NCBI RefSeq assembly: GCF_009910705.1
Contig: NZ_JAAAXJ010000001.1
Location: 496,001-560,000, forward strand
From: Microvirga arsenatis
GTDB taxonomy: Bacteria > Pseudomonadota > Alphaproteobacteria > Rhizobiales > Beijerinckiaceae
Length of the DNA stretch: 64,000 nt
Direction of reading: 5' to 3'
Part shown: positions 7,622 through 15,517 of the stretch, in pieces
Position numbering within the stretch: the stretch's first letter is position 1
Layout: the number at the start of each line of letters is the position of its first letter
Notes under the pieces: generated by a model
What the model was told of the DNA's origin: nothing
Database searches by the model: none
What the model saw: only the letters and a program-made list of their open reading frames with translations
Position numbers and translations under genes: made by a program

Positions 7622-9463
7622 ATGGACCATCGCACACCTTCGCTGCCGCCGCGTACGGCGCTGACCCGCTTCTCCGTCGCTCCCCTGTCGGCCATGACCC
7701 GCAGGCTGGCCGACGTGGCCTCAGGCCGCGCCCCGGCCGATCTCGTCATCACCGGCGCCCGGGTGCTCTCCACCTACAGCGAGCGCATCGCGCCCGTGCG
7801 GGAGGTCTGGATCTCGGGCGGACGCATCGCCGCCGTGAAGCCGGCAGGCTCCTACAAGCAGGTCAACGGAGCGCCGGGCCGGGTCTATGACGCCAAGGGC
7901 GGCATCATCGCGCCGGGCCTCGTCGATCCGCACATCCATATCGAGAGCAGCATGGTCACGGCCTGCGCCTATGCGGAGGCGGCGCTGCTCAACGGCACGA
8001 CCACGATCCTCTGCGACAGCCACGAGATCGGCAACGTGATGGATGCAGCCGGCATCGAGATGATGCTGGAGGATGCCCGGCACGCGCCTCTCTCGATCTT
8101 CCTCACCGTGCCGAGCACCGTGCCGGCGACCACGCCCGATCTTGAGACGGCCGGCGGCGACCTCACGCCCGAAAAGATCGCCGCGCTCTTCGACCGCTGG
8201 CCGGAGGCGGCGGCCTTGGGCGAGAAGATGGATTTCGTGCCCGTGACCATGGGCGACGAGCGCAGCCACGCGATCCTCGCGGCGGCCCTGGAGCGGGGCA
8301 AGCCGGTCTCGGGCCATATCTACGGCCGCGAGTTCGTGGCGGCCTATGCGGCGAGCGGCGTCACGGACACCCACGAGGCCATCGACCGGGACATCGCCGA
8401 CGATCTGCTCGATGCCGGCGTGTGGATCTTCCTGCGCGGCGGACCGCCCACGACCCCGTGGCACTCCCTGCCCGAGGCGATCAAGACCATCACGGAGCTC
8501 GGCTCCTCGCACAAGCGCATCTGCGTCTGCACCGACGACCGCGATGCGGACGACCTCATGATGTTCGGCATGGACTGGGTCGCCCGCGAGGCGCGCCGCG
8601 CGGGATTAAGCCGCGAGCAGGCCTGGAGCATGGGCTCGCTGCATCCTGCCACGCGCTTCGGCATGGACGGCGAGATCGGCGGCCTCGGCGGCGGGCGCCG
8701 CGCCGATCTCGTGCTGCTGAACGACAACCTCGAGGTGCAGAACACCTGGTATGGCGGCGAACTCGTGGTCGAGGCGAAAAAGATCACGTCCGTGCTCGAT
8801 CAGGCGCTATCCAACCGCTACCGCTATCCGGAGGAAGCCTATCGCACGGTGCATGTTCCGAGCGTGCCGAAGCTGATCCCGGACCTGCCCACGGAAGCCT
8901 GCACGGCCAACGTCATCCGCGTGGCGCTGCCGGGTATCGTGCTCTTCCACGACAAGGTGCAGTTGCAGAAGGAGGAGAGCTGGGATGCTCTGCTCTCGAA
9001 GAACGACCTCACCTTCGTGACCGTCATCGAACGCCATGGCCGCACAGGCGGCAAGGGCGTGGCCCATGGGCTGCTCAAGGATTTCGGGCTGAAGAGCGGT
9101 GCGGTGGCAAGCAGCGTCGGCCACGACTCGCACAACCTCATTATCGCCGGCACCAACGAGGCCGACATGCGCGTGGCGCTCGAGGCGCTCATCGGGGCCC
9201 AAGGCGGCGTGTGCCTCGTCGATCAGGGCAAGGTCGTCGCCATGGTGCCGCTGCCCATCGCCGGTCTTCTGTCCGACAAGCGCGTGACGGAGGTGGCGGA
9301 GGAGACCCGCGCCCTGAAGGCGGCCTGGGAGAAGGCCGGCTGCAAGATCCCCTATATGGGCTTCAACCTCATCCCGCTTTCCGTCATCCCCGAGATCCGC
9401 ATCACCGACAAGGGTCTGGTGCTCGTGCCCGAGATGGAGCTGGTGCCGCTCTACGAAGGCTGA
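7622..9463 (+). CDS. ade: Adenine deaminase
   Basis: 613-aa amidohydrolase-superfamily enzyme of the bacterial adenine deaminase (AdeC) type, converting adenine to hypoxanthine and ammonia in purine salvage. The metal-binding HxH is in [14 protein letters not shown], followed by the Glu-containing CDSHEIGNV. The C-terminal adenine deaminase domain holds [17 protein letters not shown] and [17 protein letters not shown]. Length agrees with the family (~570-620 aa). The ATG at 7622 follows GGATGAGAG; an in-frame ATG at 7613 is possible but lacks a site. The gene is monocistronic and converges on the hydrolase. About 190 bp between the sRNA terminator and the start show no recognised riboswitch. 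Confidence 0.93.
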   Translation: MDHRTPSLPPRTALTRFSVAPLSAMTRRLADVASGRAPADLVITGARVLSTYSERIAPVREVWISGGRIAAVKPAGSYKQVNGAPGRVYDAKGGIIAPGLVDPHIHIESSMVTACAYAEAALLNGTTTILCDSHEIGNVMDAAGIEMMLEDARHAPLSIFLTVPSTVPATTPDLETAGGDLTPEKIAALFDRWPEAAALGEKMDFVPVTMGDERSHAILAAALERGKPVSGHIYGREFVAAYAASGVTDTHEAIDRDIADDLLDAGVWIFLRGGPPTTPWHSLPEAIKTITELGSSHKRICVCTDDRDADDLMMFGMDWVAREARRAGLSREQAWSMGSLHPATRFGMDGEIGGLGGGRRADLVLLNDNLEVQNTWYGGELVVEAKKITSVLDQALSNRYRYPEEAYRTVHVPSVPKLIPDLPTEACTANVIRVALPGIVLFHDKVQLQKEESWDALLSKNDLTFVTVIERHGRTGGKGVAHGLLKDFGLKSGAVASSVGHDSHNLIIAGTNEADMRVALEALIGAQGGVCLVDQGKVVAMVPLPIAGLLSDKRVTEVAEETRALKAAWEKAGCKIPYMGFNLIPLSVIPEIRITDKGLVLVPEMELVPLYEG

Positions 9464-9467
9464 TCGT

Positions 9468-10304
9468 TCACCGGGGAGCGGCGGCTTCGAAGATGCCCAC
9501 CGCTTCGCGCATCGCAGCCACGAAGGCGGGGTGAGCATAGAGGTCGTTGTGCCCCGCTTCCGCGACGGTGCGGTCGAGAACGAGGTTGGGGATCGCGCTC
9601 CGCAAGGGCTCGCTGCGCCGTGCGGGGACGATGGTGTCGCGCCCCGCAACGATGAGCGCGGTCGGCGTCTGCTTTCCCTTCACCAGATCGACGGTCGGCA
9701 TGTGATGGCGCAGGAGCAGCCCCGTGGGGGCCCAGGCGAAATGCTCGCGGGCCAGGGCCTTCAGCGAGTCGAACGGGGTGACGAGGATCAGCCCTGCGAG
9801 CGAGCGGTGATGCGCCAGATAGGCGGCAACGCCGCTGCCGATGCTGAAGCCGACGGCAATGACGCTCCGGGCGCGTTCGTGCTGCAGATGGTCGAAGATC
9901 GCGACGGAGTCGGCGAGCAGGGCCCTCGCGCTCGGCTCGCCGCCGCTCGGAGGATAGCCGCGGTAATGGAAAGCGATCACCTCATGGCCCGGAAACAGGC
10001 CGTGCAGGGTGAGCGCCACGGCATCCGCGTTCCAGGCATTGCCGCCGAAGCCGAGCAGGAGAGGCTTGTCGCTCGATGAGGGTCCCAGACGCACGCCGAC
10101 GAGGCGATGGCCGTCGGTGGTCGTCAGCTCGAGCCTCTGCGCCGAATCGGGGAGCGGGGGGCGGTTCGCGGCTGCGATCCCGGCGGGGAACAGCATCCTG
10201 GTCTGGAAAAGGGCCATCGTGAGAACAACGCCGGCATAGAGAAGAGCGGCGCCGATCGCGAGATAAAGAAACCACATCGCTGCCAACCGGGGATTTCGTG
10301 TCAT
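9468..10304 (-). CDS. Alpha/beta hydrolase with N-terminal membrane anchor
   Basis: 278-aa alpha/beta-hydrolase of the BEM46/YfhR-like group. Residues ~9-32 form one hydrophobic segment, an uncleaved signal anchor, so the catalytic part probably faces the periplasm. The nucleophile elbow GFSIGS holds the Ser. The acid is the Asp in VAGRDTIVP, and the His is in EAGHNDLY. An FHYRGYPPSGG block follows the oxyanion strand. The substrate is unknown. It lies 9 bp downstream of the FUSC gene on the same strand, so the two are probably co-transcribed. Confidence 0.88.
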   Translation of the reverse strand: MTRNPRLAAMWFLYLAIGAALLYAGVVLTMALFQTRMLFPAGIAAANRPPLPDSAQRLELTTTDGHRLVGVRLGPSSSDKPLLLGFGGNAWNADAVALTLHGLFPGHEVIAFHYRGYPPSGGEPSARALLADSVAIFDHLQHERARSVIAVGFSIGSGVAAYLAHHRSLAGLILVTPFDSLKALAREHFAWAPTGLLLRHHMPTVDLVKGKQTPTALIVAGRDTIVPARRSEPLRSAIPNLVLDRTVAEAGHNDLYAHPAFVAAMREAVGIFEAAAPR

Positions 10305-10313
10305 GGGTACGGG

Positions 10314-11435
10314 TCAAGGCTCCGCCGGGCTGGCCCTGGCTCGCACGGCGAACTCCTCCGTTCGCGCCAGAAGGTCGGTCAGGTTCTTCCGGAACTGCTC
10401 GAAGGCGAAGCTCAGGGCAAAGACCTGACCGAAGGAGTGAGCAGGAAGGTCGCGCACCAGGGCGTCCGATCGCAGCGCCTCCGCCTCGCGGGTGAAGACA
10501 TCGAGCGCAGCCCGGAAAGCGGTGTCATCCGGCGGTTGCTTGCGATGCCGGAGGGCCTCGGCGAGGTCCAGGAGCAGGTCGCGGGCTGCCTCGTGCAGGA
10601 CGGCGAGGGAGGGCTTGAGCCTGTCCAGGACGGGAGCGGGCAGGGGATTCGAGGCGGCGCGGCCGATCATCACGAGGTCGTGGCGCACCCGGTACAGCGT
10701 GCGGATCAAGGGCTCAGGGTCGGGAGCTTCGGTCAGATGGCTCCTGCGCTCCCGCGCCGCCTCCTCGGCCGCAGCCTCCGCCTTCTTGAGCGCGGAGCGG
10801 ATCTGGGGGTGGAGCGTCTGCAGGGCCGTACGCCCCTTTGGGCCCGCCGTCAGTTCCTCGATGAAGGCGGAGAGCAGGCCTGCATTGAGCGACACCGCTT
10901 TTGCTGCCGCCTCCGTCATCAGCGTATGGGCGCGGGCCGGCAGAACGAGGAGCGATACGATGACGCCCGCCACGTTGCCCAGCGTGATCTCCATCACCCG
11001 GTCGAGCGCCGACGCGAGGGGGCCGATCGCCTGACCGGTCGGCGGCAGGAGCATGATGAGGGACGTGATGGGCGCAACCCGGAAAGCGGGCCTGACCGCC
11101 GCGAGCAGCGCTAGGGGAAACACCGCCGCGACGATGGCAAGGCCGAGGCTCAGGTCCGAGCCGTGCGGCACGAAAGCGGCCACCAACCCTCCGTAGACAG
11201 CTCCCGCCAGGGTGCCGCTGAAGCGCTCGACGGCCGCCTTCAGGGAACCGCCGACGCTTGCCTGCACCACGACCACCGCGGTGATCACCGCCCAATAGCC
11301 CTGCGGCAGGTCGAAGATCCGGGTGACGGCATAGGCGAGGGCTGCCGCGATGGTCACCCGCAGCGCCAGCTTCCCCTCGGCGGAGCGCGCTCCCATGCGC
11401 TCGCCCGCCCATTCGATCCATCCAAGCCGCGCCAT
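10314..11435 (-). CDS. FUSC family membrane protein
   Basis: 373-aa protein. The N-terminal ~170 residues contain about six hydrophobic helices, beginning ALRVTIAAALAYAVTRIFDLPQGYWAVITAVVV, the characteristic FUSC/YccS-AaeB motif. The C-terminal ~200 residues are a soluble, charged, helical domain (LKKAEAAAEEAARERRSHL). Relatives include the AaeB aromatic-acid exporter and fusaric-acid resistance proteins; single-half proteins like this one are of unknown substrate. There is no membrane-fusion (AaeA-like) partner nearby. It is upstream of the hydrolase at 9468 in a two-gene unit. Confidence 0.85.
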   Translation of the reverse strand: MARLGWIEWAGERMGARSAEGKLALRVTIAAALAYAVTRIFDLPQGYWAVITAVVVVQASVGGSLKAAVERFSGTLAGAVYGGLVAAFVPHGSDLSLGLAIVAAVFPLALLAAVRPAFRVAPITSLIMLLPPTGQAIGPLASALDRVMEITLGNVAGVIVSLLVLPARAHTLMTEAAAKAVSLNAGLLSAFIEELTAGPKGRTALQTLHPQIRSALKKAEAAAEEAARERRSHLTEAPDPEPLIRTLYRVRHDLVMIGRAASNPLPAPVLDRLKPSLAVLHEAARDLLLDLAEALRHRKQPPDDTAFRAALDVFTREAEALRSDALVRDLPAHSFGQVFALSFAFEQFRKNLTDLLARTEEFAVRARASPAEP

Positions 11436-11512
11436 GCGATTCTCCGGGCGCAGAGCATAGAGGGTGGACCGGGAGCGATGCTATGGAAATGGCACTCGGA
11501 ACCGCCTGTCCT

Positions 11513-11692
11513 CTACCGGGGCAGGGCGATCATGGCCGATCCGCAATCCTCGCAGGCGCCGAGGCTCGGGGATGCAATCATGTCCACCGTGCGGCACTCG
11601 GGGCACCCTTTCAGGGCCATCCGCAGCGATCCCTGCATGCGATGGGCACTCTCGCGGAACGCTTCACTGGCCTGGACGACATTGTCGAACAT
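11513..11692 (-). CDS. Small zinc-ribbon-like protein (59 aa)
   Basis: Short reverse-strand gene starting MFDNVVQASEAFRESAHRM. The N-terminal half is a helix. The C-terminal half carries two CxxC knuckles, KGCPECRT and GACEDCGS, with 17 residues between them, as in a zinc ribbon. It ends in ALPR before TAG. GGGAGGC lies 6 nt upstream of the ATG, a strong Shine-Dalgarno site. The protein is soluble and of unknown function; partner binding by a zinc knuckle is an inference from the four Cys. It is flanked by the FUSC gene downstream (77 bp) and the SPW gene upstream (70 bp), on the same strand. Confidence 0.7.
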   Translation of the reverse strand: MFDNVVQASEAFRESAHRMQGSLRMALKGCPECRTVDMIASPSLGACEDCGSAMIALPR

Positions 11693-11762
11693 GGGCGCCT
11701 CCCTTGAGGAGGCGTGATGCTGCTCCTCGCAGGAAGCGTCGTCAACGGACCATTCCGGATCA

Positions 11763-12137
11763 TCAGGCCGGTTCCCGGCGCCCGTTGACCAGTGTGGGTT
11801 CGAGGCGTGTGATAAGGCACGCGACGACGGAGAACAGACCGAAGAGAAGGTGCGGAAGATAGACCCGGTCGGCGAAGCCGAAGAGCCAGGGAGAGGCAGC
11901 GAGCACGATCCCGCCGATCCCGTCCAGGATCAGGTGCATCGGCATGGGCAGGATCTTCAGGAGCCCGAGTTCGTAGGCCGTGAGTGCCGAGTAGAGAATT
12001 GCTCCCACACCGAAGACGACCGCCACCCATGTCGCCGCCGGCACATCGTCGAAGCCGAGGAGCCATGGCGTCGACAGCAGCGCCAGGCCCCAAAGGTAGT
12101 CGATCGCGCCGTGCAGACGGGTGGGGAGGAAGCGCAT
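11763..12137 (-). CDS. SPW-repeat membrane protein
   Basis: 124-aa protein with four hydrophobic helices arranged as two SPW repeats (PF03779): LLSTPWLLGF at residues ~20-29 and LAASPWLFGFAD at ~80-91. Each repeat is followed by a second helix. The family is common in alphaproteobacteria and actinobacteria and has no established function. The start MRFLPTRLHGAIDYLWG is typical, with a Pro/His-containing cytoplasmic lead. It lies 10 bp downstream of the glutaredoxin-like gene on the same strand. Confidence 0.82.
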   Translation of the reverse strand: MRFLPTRLHGAIDYLWGLALLSTPWLLGFDDVPAATWVAVVFGVGAILYSALTAYELGLLKILPMPMHLILDGIGGIVLAASPWLFGFADRVYLPHLLFGLFSVVACLITRLEPTLVNGRREPA

Positions 12138-12147
12138 CGCCCGATCC

Positions 12148-12411
12148 TCAGCCGCGCCCCGCGCCTTGGTTGCTAACCAGGTTTTGGCCGAGCCAGCCGA
12201 TGATGTCTGCGCTTTCGAGCATCGGCTTGCCGTCGATGACGAGGCAGGGCACCTGGGTCTTCCCGGTCAGCTGCGCCAGCCTGTCCTTTGCGCCCTCGGT
12301 CTCGTTGATTTCCATGAAGGTGATCCGGTCCTTCAGCTCATGGGCGTCGATGAAGTCGCGCACCTTCGCGGAGTAGGGGCATGCCCATTTGTGGATGAGT
12401 TCGAGCTGCAA
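12148..12411 (-). CDS. Glutaredoxin-like protein
   Basis: 87-aa thioredoxin-fold protein. The N-terminal active site is CPYS (residues ~11-14, one Cys only), as in monothiol or GST-N-type glutaredoxins. The cis-Pro segment TQVPCLVIDGKPMLESADIIGWL is intact. It probably performs glutathione-linked thiol exchange or acts as a stand-alone GST N-domain. No signal peptide. The SPW gene follows 10 bp downstream and a 37-aa membrane protein lies just upstream on the same strand. Confidence 0.85.
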   Translation of the reverse strand: MQLELIHKWACPYSAKVRDFIDAHELKDRITFMEINETEGAKDRLAQLTGKTQVPCLVIDGKPMLESADIIGWLGQNLVSNQGAGRG

Positions 12412-12429
12412 GGTTTTGTCCTTCCGGGT

Positions 12430-12543
12430 CTAGCGTCTGAGGGAGCGCCGGCGACGGCGCAGCAGGATGGCGATGCCGTCGATGGCGGCGGAGAGCACGA
12501 TGATAGTGCCGATGGTCATGAGCCAGATCGCACCGCCTTCCAT
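12430..12543 (-). CDS. Predicted 37-aa single-pass membrane protein
   Basis: Very short reverse-strand frame MEGGAIWLMTIGTIIVLSAA..., with one transmembrane helix (residues ~5-29) followed by a strongly basic tail LLRRRRRSLRR. The Arg tail after the helix predicts an N-out/C-in topology. A GGAG element precedes the ATG by ~8 nt. It lies 18 bp upstream of the glutaredoxin-like gene. Such proteins are often missed. Function unknown; expression is inferred only from the ribosome-binding site, hydrophobicity and spacing. Confidence 0.5.
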   Translation of the reverse strand: MEGGAIWLMTIGTIIVLSAAIDGIAILLRRRRRSLRR

Positions 12544-12664
12544 GGACCACTCCGTGCCAGCCTGCTCGCCAACGTCGGCGCGGTGCCGCTGTTCCCGTGC
12601 TCGCCGGCTTGTGGAGGCCGCCGTCCGCCCTAGCTTGCCGTTCTTCCCGAGGAGGCGGCGGCGA

Positions 12665-12928
12665 ATGGGCAGGATTCAGTGGCGGCAGGATCGGGTGGCC
12701 GGCGTTCCGCTCAACCGTCATGTCGGCTCGGTCGGGCCGGTCGAGGTCGGCAGCGTCGCCTATGACGGCAGCAACCGGTTCTGGATCTGGTCGACGCCGC
12801 TGCAGGAGGACGCCTGGGGCTACGGGCCGACCGAGGAAGCCGCCAAGGCTGCGCTGGAGTTCTGGCTCGCTTCCTGGCTCGAGAACTTCCGGCCCTTTTT
12901 CGAGGCTGGCGGCAAGCCGCCAGCCTGA
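12665..12928 (+). CDS. Hypothetical protein (87 aa)
   Basis: Small soluble protein starting MGRIQWRQDRVAGVPLNRHVGS. It has a beta-rich centre (VGSVAYDGSNRFWIWSTPL) and a C-terminal helix rich in Trp and Phe (EEAAKAALEFWLASWLENF). I recognise no family. The ATG at 12665 is preceded by GAGGAGGCGG, a strong ribosome-binding site, which rejects the longer upstream in-frame start. It converges on the secreted protein gene at 12948 with an 18-bp gap. The pattern of a central strand pair plus a helix resembles small DUF proteins of Methylobacteriaceae, but this is not a firm assignment. Confidence 0.65.
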   Translation: MGRIQWRQDRVAGVPLNRHVGSVGPVEVGSVAYDGSNRFWIWSTPLQEDAWGYGPTEEAAKAALEFWLASWLENFRPFFEAGGKPPA

Positions 12929-12947
12929 TCGGATGTGCGGCGTCCGT

Positions 12948-13199
12948 TCAGACCCGCGTGCTGCGGCCGCGGCCCAGGAAGTAGAAAAGCAGCGCCCCGA
13001 TCACGACGACGGCGACGATGATCCAGACCCAGTCCATGCCTTCTCCGGCGGCTCCACCGGGATTGGCGCCGGTCGTGGTGCCGGACGGGGATGCGGTTCC
13101 GCCGCCCGTGGTGCCGCCCGGGGAAGTCTGGGCCATCGCGACGGTGCTCCAGACGGTCAGCATCGTGGTCAGCAGGAATGCTTTGAGTTGCTCGAGCAT
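12948..13199 (-). CDS. Small exported Gly/Thr-rich single-TM protein
   Basis: 83-aa protein. Residues 1-22 form a signal peptide (LLTTMLTVWSTVAMAQ), followed by a Gly/Thr/Ser-rich linker (residues ~23-50) and one transmembrane helix (WVWIIVAVVVIGALLFYFLG), ending in a basic RSTRV tail. It is therefore probably an inner-membrane protein with a short periplasmic low-complexity arm. GAGGAG upstream of the ATG at 13199 supports the start. Function unknown. It is divergent from the receiver-domain gene. Confidence 0.65.
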   Translation of the reverse strand: MLEQLKAFLLTTMLTVWSTVAMAQTSPGGTTGGGTASPSGTTTGANPGGAAGEGMDWVWIIVAVVVIGALLFYFLGRGRSTRV

Positions 13200-13321
13200 G
13201 GAATGTCTCCTCGGCCCGCCATCGGGCGCAGGATCAACGCCCCTCCGGTTACAGTGTTCCGCCCGACAATCCTCATCGGAACAAGGGCTGCTTCGCCCAT
13301 GTTGATGCGGCACAGCTGGTT

Positions 13322-13720
13322 ATGCAGGAGGATCCGCAGGTGCCCACGCAAGAGCGACGTCCGGTGGTCGTCCTGGTCGACGAGGAGCCTTCCATCCGTC
13401 AGGCGGTTGCCCGCCTCCTGCAGGAGGCCTCCTTCGATGTTCACGAAGCAGCCGATCCCGACGAGGCCGCGCGGATCCTCGAGAAGGAGCCGGCTGCCGA
13501 CGCCCTCGTCGTCGATGCCCATGTGCCGGGCCGGATCGACGGGTTCGAGCTGGCGGCAAAGGCCCGCGGGCGCTTGCCCGGTCTCGCCGTGGTGATGATG
13601 TCCGGCCATTCGGACGACACCTCGGGTCCGGTGCCGGAAGGCGGCGAGTTCATCGCCAAGGCCTATCTGACGGACCGGCTCGTCCCAACCCTGAACCGCA
13701 TGATCGGGAGGCTCTCATGA
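13322..13720 (+). CDS. Receiver-domain response regulator (single domain)
   Basis: 132-aa protein with a CheY-like receiver domain. D20-E21 form the acidic pocket, D65 in LVVDAHVPG is the phosphoacceptor, the Ser of MMSGHSDD replaces Thr, and K is in EFIAKAYL. The overall motif set resembles FixJ/NtrC-type receivers, but no output domain follows. The gene overlaps the SGNH hydrolase by 4 bp (ATGA), so the two should be translationally coupled. No kinase gene is adjacent. Confidence 0.82.
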   Translation: MQEDPQVPTQERRPVVVLVDEEPSIRQAVARLLQEASFDVHEAADPDEAARILEKEPAADALVVDAHVPGRIDGFELAAKARGRLPGLAVVMMSGHSDDTSGPVPEGGEFIAKAYLTDRLVPTLNRMIGRLS

Positions 13721-14352
13721 GCCACGTCGTTCTGCTCGGGGACAGCATCTTCGACAACGGCGCCTATGTGCGGCGCGGCGAACCGGACGTGGTGAAGCAG
13801 GTTCAGGCCAAGCTGCCCCACGGCTGGAGGGCGACGCTGTGCGCGGTCGACGGCGCCGTCACGACGGGGGTCGAGCGGCAGATGGACCGGGTGCCGCCGG
13901 ACGCCAGCCATCTCGTCGTCAGCGCCGGCGGCAACGATGCCCTTCGCCACAGCGGCATCCTTCGCGAGCAGGCCCGCTCGGTCGCCGACGTCGTCGGAAG
14001 GCTCGCGCTCGTGCAGGACGAGTTCGCCCGCAGCTACCGGGCCATGCTCGACCGGGTTCTGGAGCGCCGCCTGCCGACCGCCATCTGCACGATCTACGAT
14101 GCCCGCTTTCCCGACCCGCAGGAGCAGCGCCTCGTGGTGACGGCCCTGTCGATCTTCAACGACGTCATCACCCGCGAGGCCTTCGCCCGGCGCCTTCCCC
14201 TGATCGACCTGCGCCTCATCTGCAACGAGCCGGACGATTATGCCAATCCCATCGAACCCTCGGCCAAGGGCGGCGACAAGATCGCTGGCGTCATCGCCCA
14301 GGCGGCAGCGGGGAACACGATTTTCCCGCGATCGCAGGTCTATGCGCAGTGA
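13717..14352 (+). CDS. SGNH/GDSL hydrolase family protein
   Basis: 211-aa cytosolic SGNH-fold protein. Block I is LLGDSIFDNGAY (Ser 10), block II contains the Gly of the TLCAVDGAVT segment, and block III is SAGGNDAL. At block V, where SGNH hydrolases have DxxH, the sequence is NPIEPSAKGGDKIA: the catalytic His position appears to be Glu. Close relatives may share this, so it could be a non-canonical or inactive esterase. There is no signal peptide. Translational coupling to the upstream receiver protein is unusual for this family. Confidence 0.82.
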   Translation: MSHVVLLGDSIFDNGAYVRRGEPDVVKQVQAKLPHGWRATLCAVDGAVTTGVERQMDRVPPDASHLVVSAGGNDALRHSGILREQARSVADVVGRLALVQDEFARSYRAMLDRVLERRLPTAICTIYDARFPDPQEQRLVVTALSIFNDVITREAFARRLPLIDLRLICNEPDDYANPIEPSAKGGDKIAGVIAQAAAGNTIFPRSQVYAQ

Positions 14353-14496
14353 GAGCGGCCAATTCTGAACAAATTGTCAGAAACCATTGTTCTTCCGAAG
14401 AAAATCGACGATTTCGCGTGCCAAGCTGCGAACCAAAGCTTAGGCTGCGAATTGTTTTGCAAAGAAGGCTGTCTGCCTTTTCTTGAGAGGTTGACC

Positions 14497-15066
14497 ATGA
14501 AGAAGTTAGCGTTACTCGCAAGCGTCGCCGCTCTCACGGTCGCGAGCGTCGAATCGGCGGATGCCCGCCACCGCCGCGGCCATGGCTCGGATCGAGGCGC
14601 CGCCGTGGCCGCCGGTCTCATCGGCGGCGCTCTCCTCGGCGGCCTGATCACCGCCGCGGCGACCCCGTCCTATGCCTATCCCGGCTACGGGTACTACCCC
14701 GCCAGCTACCCGGCCTATGGATACCGGTACGGACACAGCTACCCTGTGTCCTACGGCTATGACTACGACTACCCGACTTATTCCTACCCGGCCTATGGCT
14801 ACTATTCGGCGCCCGTAACCCGCGTCGTCTACCGGCCGGCTCCGGTCTACCGGACCCAGGTCGTGTACCGGGAACCGCGTGTGGTGAATCGGGTCGTCTA
14901 CCGTGAGCCCCGCTACCGGACCCAGGTGGTCTACCGTGACCGCGACCGTTACCGCGGGCGTGTGGTTCGCGTGATCCGCCGCGACGTCGGCGCGACCGGC
15001 GCGATCAGATACAGGGACGATTGGGAAGGTCGCCAGATGCGCGGGATCGTCGGATCGAGCCGCTAA
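14497..15066 (+). CDS. Secreted Tyr/Arg-rich repeat protein
   Basis: 189-aa exported protein. Residues 1-23 are a signal peptide (KKLALLASVAALTVASVESADA). A Gly/Ala stretch (AAGLIGGALLGGLIT) follows, as in glycine-zipper-like proteins. Next comes a Tyr/Pro/Gly-rich region of YPGYGYYPASYPAYGYRYG type. The C-terminal half repeats VVYREP and YRTQVVYR, giving a basic, Tyr-rich tail. Such proteins are common in Rhizobiales with no known function; surface or envelope association is an inference. GAGAGG lies upstream of the ATG at 14497. The preceding 144 bp are AT-richer. It shares a bidirectional terminator with rpmG. Confidence 0.75.
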   Translation: MKKLALLASVAALTVASVESADARHRRGHGSDRGAAVAAGLIGGALLGGLITAAATPSYAYPGYGYYPASYPAYGYRYGHSYPVSYGYDYDYPTYSYPAYGYYSAPVTRVVYRPAPVYRTQVVYREPRVVNRVVYREPRYRTQVVYRDRDRYRGRVVRVIRRDVGATGAIRYRDDWEGRQMRGIVGSSR

Positions 15067-15092
15067 GGCGAAGATCTCTTCGCTCCAAACAA

Positions 15093-15119
15093 AAAACCGC
15101 CCCGACAAGGGGCGGTTTT
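15093..15119. terminator. Bidirectional terminator between Tyr-rich protein and rpmG
   Basis: An 11-bp stem, AAAACCGCCCC (15093-15103) with GGGGCGGTTTT (15109-15119) around a GACAA loop, has T-tracts when read on either strand. It serves both convergent genes. Confidence 0.85.
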
Positions 15120-15144
15120 CGTATGAATAGCTCTTGCGGAAGCC

Positions 15145-15312
15145 TTACTTGATCTTGGCTTCCTTGAACTCGACGTGCTTCTTCGCGACCGGGTCGTACT
15201 TCTTGAAGCTGAGCTTCTCGGTCATCGTGCGCGAGTTCTTCTTCGTCACGTAGAAATAGCCCGTGTCGGCGGTGGAGACGAGCTTCACTTTGATCGTTGC
15301 GGCTTTGGCCAT
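15145..15312 (-). CDS. rpmG: 50S ribosomal protein L33
   Basis: 55-aa ribosomal protein: [23 protein letters not shown], then [23 protein letters not shown] and the tail EFKEAKIK. The sequence covers the full length of the bacterial L33 family. It has no CxxC pairs, so it is the zinc-independent C- type. It sits in the large subunit near the E site. In many Rhizobiales rpmG lies beside the Nudix-DUF983-rnr genes, as here, although it is separated from the Nudix gene by 205 bp that contain a terminator, so it probably has its own promoter. Confidence 0.96.
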   Translation of the reverse strand: MAKAATIKVKLVSTADTGYFYVTKKNSRTMTEKLSFKKYDPVAKKHVEFKEAKIK

Positions 15313-15367
15313 GGTCGGACCTCTTGTTCAGTTCAGGCGCTCGGTTCGCCTCAGGGCTTTGCCGAAA

Positions 15368-15391
15368 CGCAAAGGCCGGGCGAACCCGGCC
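15368..15391 (-). terminator. Putative terminator of the rnr-DUF983-Nudix operon
   Basis: GGCCGGG (15374-15380) pairs with CCCGGCC (15385-15391) around a CGAA loop. Read on the minus strand it is followed by TTTGCGTTT. It lies ~130 bp past the Nudix stop codon. Confidence 0.55.
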
Positions 15392-15517
15392 GGAAAATCG
15401 TGCCGTTCCCATGCCCGATTATCGGGAACCAGTCAAGGGTGAAGAGGGGAGAAGAGCACCCCATCCTGTTCCCAATCCCGGATCTTCGCCGCGCTTCGTC
15501 AGGGACGGCAATCCGGG

